From Thermofilaceae archaeon (GTDB taxonomy: Archaea; Thermoproteota; Thermoprotei; Thermofilales; Thermofilaceae), in contig JAVYQJ010000005.1 of assembly GCA_038731975.1 (NCBI GenBank), forward strand, positions 1 to 64,000: a stretch of DNA of 64,000 bases. Reading direction: 5' to 3'. The notes below the pieces were generated by a model. The model saw nothing but the letters and a program-made list of their open reading frames with translations, did no database searches and was not told the origin of the DNA. Shown here one piece after another: positions 59,803 to 64,000 of this stretch (the first letter of the stretch is position 1; every line of letters begins with the position of its first letter). Made by a program: the position numbers and the translations under genes.

Positions 59803-60532
59803 GGGTAGGTTAAGGGAAATCCTGGAGGAGATCGTTGAAACCCTGAGAGCCTCACCCGACCCCTTCAGGGTTAGGGTAAGGGAGCTGCTCGACGAGCTGG
59901 CTTCGCTCCTGCCGAAGCTCAAGGTGGAGGAGCTGCCCCTGGACGCGGAGCTGATCTACAGGCTGGCCGAGGTCGTGAGAAGGCAGGAGGAGTGGCTGGC
60001 CAGCGAGGCCTCAGCCGTGGCTTTGGGCCGCCTCGTGGCCGCGCTGAAGGTGCACGCGCTGGGGGAGAGGGAGCTGGCCCTTCAGCTCCTCGGCGCGTGG
60101 AGGCCGATTGTCGAGCTGGAGCAGGTCACGTTCACCGACATCCTGAGGGCTGTCGAGTACATGGGCGGTAGGAAGCCGAGGGCAGCCTTCGAGGGTGGGG
60201 AGGAGCAGACGCCGGTTGCGACGCGCGAGCTTGCGGCTGAGCTGGGAATACTCTCTCAGGTTGAGCTAGAGAAGGTGGTTGAAAGGGTGAGGGAGAGGTT
60301 GAACCGGCTGCTGGAGGTTGAGGAGGCGGTGAGCTACGCGGAGGCCGTTCGTGGCGGGAGCAGCTACGAGACTTACTTGAACGCGTACGCTCTCTCGCTC
60401 CTCGCCAGCAGCGGGGAGTTCTCTGTGGTCTACGACCCCCTGGCCGACGAGTTCTACGTCACGAGGAGTGGCGGCGGGGAAGCTTCGTCCCTGGCGATAC
60501 CGCTGGAGCGGGTGGTGGAGGATGCCCGCTAG
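59792..60532 (+). CDS. Kleisin (ScpA)-like protein in the SMC-like operon
   Basis: The protein has about 246 residues, mostly helical, with a helical N-domain (EILEEIVETLRASPDPFRVRVRELLDELASLLPKLKV) and a C-terminal part that could be a winged helix (YETYLNAYALSLLASSGEFSVVYDPLADEFYV). This layout resembles ScpA-type kleisins that bridge two SMC heads. The sequence similarity is weak. Its GTG (59792, or 59783) overlaps the SMC-like gene, and the KITE-like gene overlaps its end, which supports a complex. Confidence 0.45.
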   Translation: MSAEGRLREILEEIVETLRASPDPFRVRVRELLDELASLLPKLKVEELPLDAELIYRLAEVVRRQEEWLASEASAVALGRLVAALKVHALGERELALQLLGAWRPIVELEQVTFTDILRAVEYMGGRKPRAAFEGGEEQTPVATRELAAELGILSQVELEKVVERVRERLNRLLEVEEAVSYAEAVRGGSSYETYLNAYALSLLASSGEFSVVYDPLADEFYVTRSGGGEASSLAIPLERVVEDAR

Positions 60533-61073
60533 AGTCCCCTCGGCGAAGCTCAAGCGTGCAGCCAGGCTCCTCTTCTACAGGAGCGGGGCTAGGCCGGGGG
60601 TTAGAGGGTGGGAGCTGGCTAGGGCATTAGGCGAAGACTACGTGGAGGTCGTTAAGGCCCTCAACTCGATCCTCGAGGTGCTGGGCCTCGAGGCAGTCGC
60701 AGTGGACGAGGAGGGGAGGAAGCTGAAGCTTGAGGGGGACCTTAGGAAGGCTCTCTTCCTAGTCGTCCTGAAGGAGCCCCCGAGCATCGAGGAGGCCAAG
60801 ACGAGCGGCTGGAGGATCGATGATCTAGCCGTGCTCTCCTCCTCCCTCCTCTACCTCGTAGCAAGGGGAGGGAGCGCGCCGCGCAGCGAGCTGTTGAACA
60901 TCCTGAAGTCCAAGTTTAAGGGGCCCCGGCTCACCTACACCTTCGAGAGGCTCATACGCCTCGGCTACCTGGAGGAGGGGGAGGGCGACACCGTATCTAT
61001 CGGTTGGAGGGCCCGTGTCGAGGTGGACTTGGATAAGCTAGCCGGCTTCAGCGGCGTCGTTGCGAGCCCCTGA
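60522..61073 (+). CDS. KITE/ScpB-like tandem winged-helix protein
   Basis: The protein has about 183 residues: AARLLFYRSGARPGVRGWELARALGEDYVEVVKALNSILEVLGLEAVAV fits a winged helix, and DLAVLSSSLLYLVARGGSAPRSELLNILKSKFKGPRLTYTFERLIRLGYLEE a second. This is the pattern of KITE proteins (ScpB, MukE, Nse1/Nse3). ATG 60522 overlaps the preceding stop by 11 bases. The three genes thus look like an SMC-kleisin-KITE set. Its 3' end overlaps the convergent helicase gene by 26 bases. Confidence 0.5.
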   Translation: MPARVPSAKLKRAARLLFYRSGARPGVRGWELARALGEDYVEVVKALNSILEVLGLEAVAVDEEGRKLKLEGDLRKALFLVVLKEPPSIEEAKTSGWRIDDLAVLSSSLLYLVARGGSAPRSELLNILKSKFKGPRLTYTFERLIRLGYLEEGEGDTVSIGWRARVEVDLDKLAGFSGVVASP

Positions 61074-63897
61074 GGCCAGCACCCTGTGCCGCTCGTGCGA
61101 GCATGGACCTCACCTTTTCCCTATGCTTGGCCCAGAGAAGCTTGAGCAGCTGCTCACGCCCGCCGTGGAAACCGGCCAGCACCTCCTTCACTTCCCGGAA
61201 GCTGAGCCCCGCCGCCCTGGCTAGAACTGCCGCTGCTCCGTACCTCTCGAAGAGCGAGGCGCTGAGGGTCAGCCTCCTGCAGCCGCCCTTTCTCGCGCAC
61301 CTCTCAACTCTAGCGGCCATCTCCTCCTCGGGAACAGCGTCGAAGGCCAGCCTGCCGGAGCCGCAGTTTGGGCACACTACCCCCTCGCCCAGCTCGGAGA
61401 TCGGGAGTTCAAAGATGCTGCCGCACTCGGTGCAGTAGAAGGAGGCGAAGGATTGCAGCACCTTCACCTTGAAGAGCGCGTAGGAGATGAGCTCCCTCTT
61501 CTCCGGCATCGCGGGCTCCAGCCCCTCTCGCAGGCTCCGCTCAGCCTCGAGAGTCAGCGGGCTCGGCCCCCTAACTGCTACAACGCGAATCTCCCCGCTC
61601 CTCACCGCGGCCACGACCGCGAGGGCCCTATCGACGTCCATGTCCCTCTGCAGCACCTCCTTCATCGCCTCCTCGTAGGCCGGAGTCCCCTTGAGCGCGC
61701 CCACCAGCCTCTCCAGATCCCCCCTTGTGAGCCTCGCACCGGGAGCCAGAACGCCCATCCTCCTCGCAACCTGCTGCAGCCTCCACCTGAAAGCCCTGCT
61801 CTCCTCGACTGCCGCCCTCAGGTACCGGAGGAAGGTCTCCGCGTCGGTTTCCCGGAGGATCTCCACCACCTCCTCCGCTGTAACGTTCTCGCACCGGAGG
61901 ACGATCCTGTAGGGCTTCTCCGCCGAGTAAGCGGGCAGCCCGAGCCGCCGAGCCAGCCTGTAGGCGAGGTACTTGCCCAAAGCCCGGTTCACTCGGTTGC
62001 CGTAGTGGGCGTGGACGACCATCACCCCCTCCCCCGCCTCCTCCACAACGATCAACCGGTCGCTGGGCACCGGCAGCCCCAGGCGCACCATCTCGTAGAC
62101 CGGTGCCAGAGCGCGCTCGAACAGCGAGCGGTCAACCCCGTAGCTCTCAGCGAGCTTCTGCGCCAAGACCTCGAGCGGAACACCCCTCTCCGCCTCCTCG
62201 GCCGCTAACCCCCGGATCCTACCCACCTCCAGAGCGACTTCGTGGGGGACGGGGATCTCCTCCCCCACCCAGCTCGGCACCGCGCTCTCGAAGTCCTCGA
62301 CCGGCTCGACGTACACCACCTCCTCGGTGAGCGCAACCACCTCCCACGGCCTCCCAGCCATGATGAAGCGAGCACCGATCTCGCAGTACTCGGCGACGAA
62401 GTAGTCGTCCAGCACGCCGATCGGCTCGCCCGTGGACCTTTCAACGACGACGTACTGCTCCACCTCGGGTATCGTGGTGAGAGCGCCGTAGAAGTAGTCG
62501 TAGCACCGCCTTCCCGCCGGCCTCAAACGGTCGCCGTAGACTCTGATCAAACCGATGCTCCTGAGGAACTCCGCAACCCGCTCCAGCTCCTCCCTCTCCA
62601 GATCCCTGTAGGGTTCAGCCCCCCTCACAAGCTGGTAGGCCTCCTCCAGCGTGACGGGCTCTGACATCGCTAGGCCGACCAGCTCGTGTGCAAGAACGTC
62701 GTACGGCTTCCTCGGGATCTCTGAGGGCTCGATAAACCCCTGCTCCATCCTCCTCTTCAGCACGATGCTCTCGAGGGCGTCGTCGCTGTTGCCCACTACC
62801 ACCACTCCCTCGCTCACCCGATCTAGGCTGTGGCCGGCCCTACCCACCCTCTGCAGCAGCCTGCGAACCTCCCGCGGCGAGTTGTACTGCACCACTAGGT
62901 CCACGTGGCCTATGTCGATCCCCAGCTCCATCGACGACGTGCACACGACGCCCTTCACCTCACCCCTCCTCAGCATCTCCTCCACCCGAACCCTTTCAGC
63001 TCTCGAGAGGCTGCCGTGGTGGACGTAGATCGGGATCCTCTCGTCCCAGAGCTTGAACCTGCTCGCGAGCAGCTCGGCTGTAGGCCGCGTGTTCGTGAAG
63101 ATCAGCGTAGAGCGTCTCGACTCGACCAGCTCGCGCACGAACCTCAGCCGGGCCGCCACATCCGGTGCGGCGAGGATCCTATCGGCGAGCTCCGCGTCAC
63201 CCTCACCCGGGTGGGGCCACTCGACACTCACCCTAACCCTCTTGTGGGCCGGAACAACGACAACCCTGCAAGAGCCGTGGGCGCCGACGAGCAGCCTAGC
63301 CACTTCCTCCGGGTTGCCGACGCTGGCTGAAAGCCCAATCACTTGCAGTCTACCTGCCACCCTTTTGACGCGCTCCATCAGGAGGCTCAGCTGAACACCC
63401 CTCTTGCTGTCCGCGACCTCGTGCACCTCGTCGACGATCACCCACCTAACGTTGGCCAAGTGGTTCCTCAACCTCCTACCAACGAGGAGGAGCTGGAGCG
63501 ACTCCGGCGTCGTGATCAGGATGTCGGGAGGCGTCAGCGACTGAACCCTCCGCTCGGCCGGGGTCGTATCCCCGTGCCTCACCCCCACCCTGAACCCCAG
63601 CTTCAGCGCCCACCACTCCACTCTCGCCAGGATGTCCCTGTTGAGGGTTCTCAGGGGAGTGATGTAGAGCAGCCTGACCCCCGGCCCCTCCTCCTCCAGC
63701 ATCCTCGAAAGGATCGGCAGCAGGGCTGCCTCCGTCTTACCGCTACCCGTCGGAGCCACGATGAGCACATTCTCGCCGGAGAGCACCAGCGGGATGGCTT
63801 CCCTCTGCGGAGGAGTGGGTTCACCGAAGCCTTTCTCCACCCACAACCTCCTGATCATCGGGTGTAGCAGCTCCAGCACACTGCCCACTTCGCTCAT
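61048..63897 (-). CDS. lhr: Lhr-type DEAD/DEAH-box helicase
   Basis: The protein has about 949 residues. Motif I is IVAPTGSGKTEAAL, motif II VIVDEVHEVADS (DEVH), motif III GLSASVGNP, with FTNTRPTAELLA, CTSSMELGIDIGHVDLVV and QRVGRAGHS in the second RecA domain. The remainder has the Lhr winged-helix and beta-barrel domains, then a C-terminal zinc ribbon (FYCTECGSIF...VVCPNCGSG). Such helicases unwind 3'-overhang DNA or branched repair intermediates. ATG 63897 (the tenth residue of the longest frame) is preferred, with CTTTTAACA upstream. It is convergent with the SMC-like operon. Confidence 0.9.
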   Translation of the reverse strand: MSEVGSVLELLHPMIRRLWVEKGFGEPTPPQREAIPLVLSGENVLIVAPTGSGKTEAALLPILSRMLEEEGPGVRLLYITPLRTLNRDILARVEWWALKLGFRVGVRHGDTTPAERRVQSLTPPDILITTPESLQLLLVGRRLRNHLANVRWVIVDEVHEVADSKRGVQLSLLMERVKRVAGRLQVIGLSASVGNPEEVARLLVGAHGSCRVVVVPAHKRVRVSVEWPHPGEGDAELADRILAAPDVAARLRFVRELVESRRSTLIFTNTRPTAELLASRFKLWDERIPIYVHHGSLSRAERVRVEEMLRRGEVKGVVCTSSMELGIDIGHVDLVVQYNSPREVRRLLQRVGRAGHSLDRVSEGVVVVGNSDDALESIVLKRRMEQGFIEPSEIPRKPYDVLAHELVGLAMSEPVTLEEAYQLVRGAEPYRDLEREELERVAEFLRSIGLIRVYGDRLRPAGRRCYDYFYGALTTIPEVEQYVVVERSTGEPIGVLDDYFVAEYCEIGARFIMAGRPWEVVALTEEVVYVEPVEDFESAVPSWVGEEIPVPHEVALEVGRIRGLAAEEAERGVPLEVLAQKLAESYGVDRSLFERALAPVYEMVRLGLPVPSDRLIVVEEAGEGVMVVHAHYGNRVNRALGKYLAYRLARRLGLPAYSAEKPYRIVLRCENVTAEEVVEILRETDAETFLRYLRAAVEESRAFRWRLQQVARRMGVLAPGARLTRGDLERLVGALKGTPAYEEAMKEVLQRDMDVDRALAVVAAVRSGEIRVVAVRGPSPLTLEAERSLREGLEPAMPEKRELISYALFKVKVLQSFASFYCTECGSIFELPISELGEGVVCPNCGSGRLAFDAVPEEEMAARVERCARKGGCRRLTLSASLFERYGAAAVLARAAGLSFREVKEVLAGFHGGREQLLKLLWAKHREKVRSMLARAAQGAGLRGSQRRR

Positions 63898-63987
63898 CAG
63901 TGTGATGGCCCCTTTTAACACCACCCCTCACAAGCGCCCGGGGCGCCGATCGCGCAAAGCATAATACGATGACCCCGACGGGTGGGC

Positions 63988-64000
63988 GTGCCTCTAACGT
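63988..64000 (+). other. Possible start of a plus-strand gene, cut by the window edge
   Basis: GCATAATACG at 63957-63966 is TATA-like and lies about 26 bases before GTG 63988, which opens a frame running off the right edge. Four codons are visible (MPLT). It is divergent from the helicase gene. Confidence 0.2.

Noticed and set aside
1-64000. tRNA, 5S, 16S, 23S, SRP and RNase P RNA genes
   Set aside because: I looked for T-loop sequences and conserved RNA motifs by eye and found no convincing one; a proper covariance search could still find one.

Overview
The window looks like chromosome from a GC-rich, hyperthermophilic crenarchaeote, most likely Thermofilum-like or another Thermoproteales member. 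Four things point that way. Many genes have a TATA-like box about 26 bases before a start codon and no Shine-Dalgarno site, which fits leaderless transcripts. GTG and TTG starts are common. The gene set is archaeal: GTP-type PEPCK, a separate GMP synthase ATP-pyrophosphatase subunit, FEN-1 with a PIP box, an Lhr helicase, VapBC pairs and a NikR-like regulator. The CRISPR repeats end in GAATTGAAAG, as in other crenarchaea. The genus is inference. No tRNA or rRNA gene was found.

Layout. 1-5.1 kb: glycerol catabolism (glpK and a FAD-dependent glycerol-3-phosphate dehydrogenase-like gene), a strong candidate for an unrecognised structured RNA (2070-2224), an HD-domain protein and a large membrane protein. 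5.4-16.2 kb: cell-surface proteins, a methyltransferase, a tyrosine phosphatase-HD fusion, PEPCK, MarC, a radical SAM protein and a phosphoribosyltransferase-like protein. 16.2-19.2 kb: a metal-uptake ABC system with its own NikR-like regulator and three GTGCAC palindromes in the divergent promoter. 19.2-25 kb: a serine beta-lactamase-like hydrolase, VapBC, an acetamidase, a MATE exporter and a helical protein of unknown function. 25.2-29 kb: two membrane proteins that look like reciprocally decayed copies of a fused inositol-phosphate cytidylyltransferase/CDP-alcohol phosphotransferase, then an ABC ATPase.

29-42 kb is a CRISPR region without cas genes. A CARF-like/PIN protein precedes a 21-repeat array. 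A second, 10-repeat array lies 6 kb away in opposite orientation. The arrays share about 600 bp of upstream sequence and about 285 bp of downstream sequence as an inverted duplication. The left breakpoint truncates an M42 aminopeptidase exactly where a copy of the neighbouring hydrolase 3' end is joined. Between the arrays lie a GH1 glycosidase, a coiled-coil protein, an MgtC/DUF4010 protein and a membrane alpha/beta hydrolase. A ChrB-N-like protein lies beyond the second leader.

42-55 kb: a prenyltransferase-like toroid protein, a hydantoinase/oxoprolinase pair, two genes truncated head to head (a sugar ABC ATPase and a glycosidase), GMP synthase, a GH43-like protein, bioY-birA and an oxidoreductase. 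55-64 kb: a second VapBC and a DNA-maintenance cluster (DUF72/SWIM, FEN-1, a compact SMC-like ATPase with kleisin-like and KITE-like partners, and a convergent Lhr helicase).
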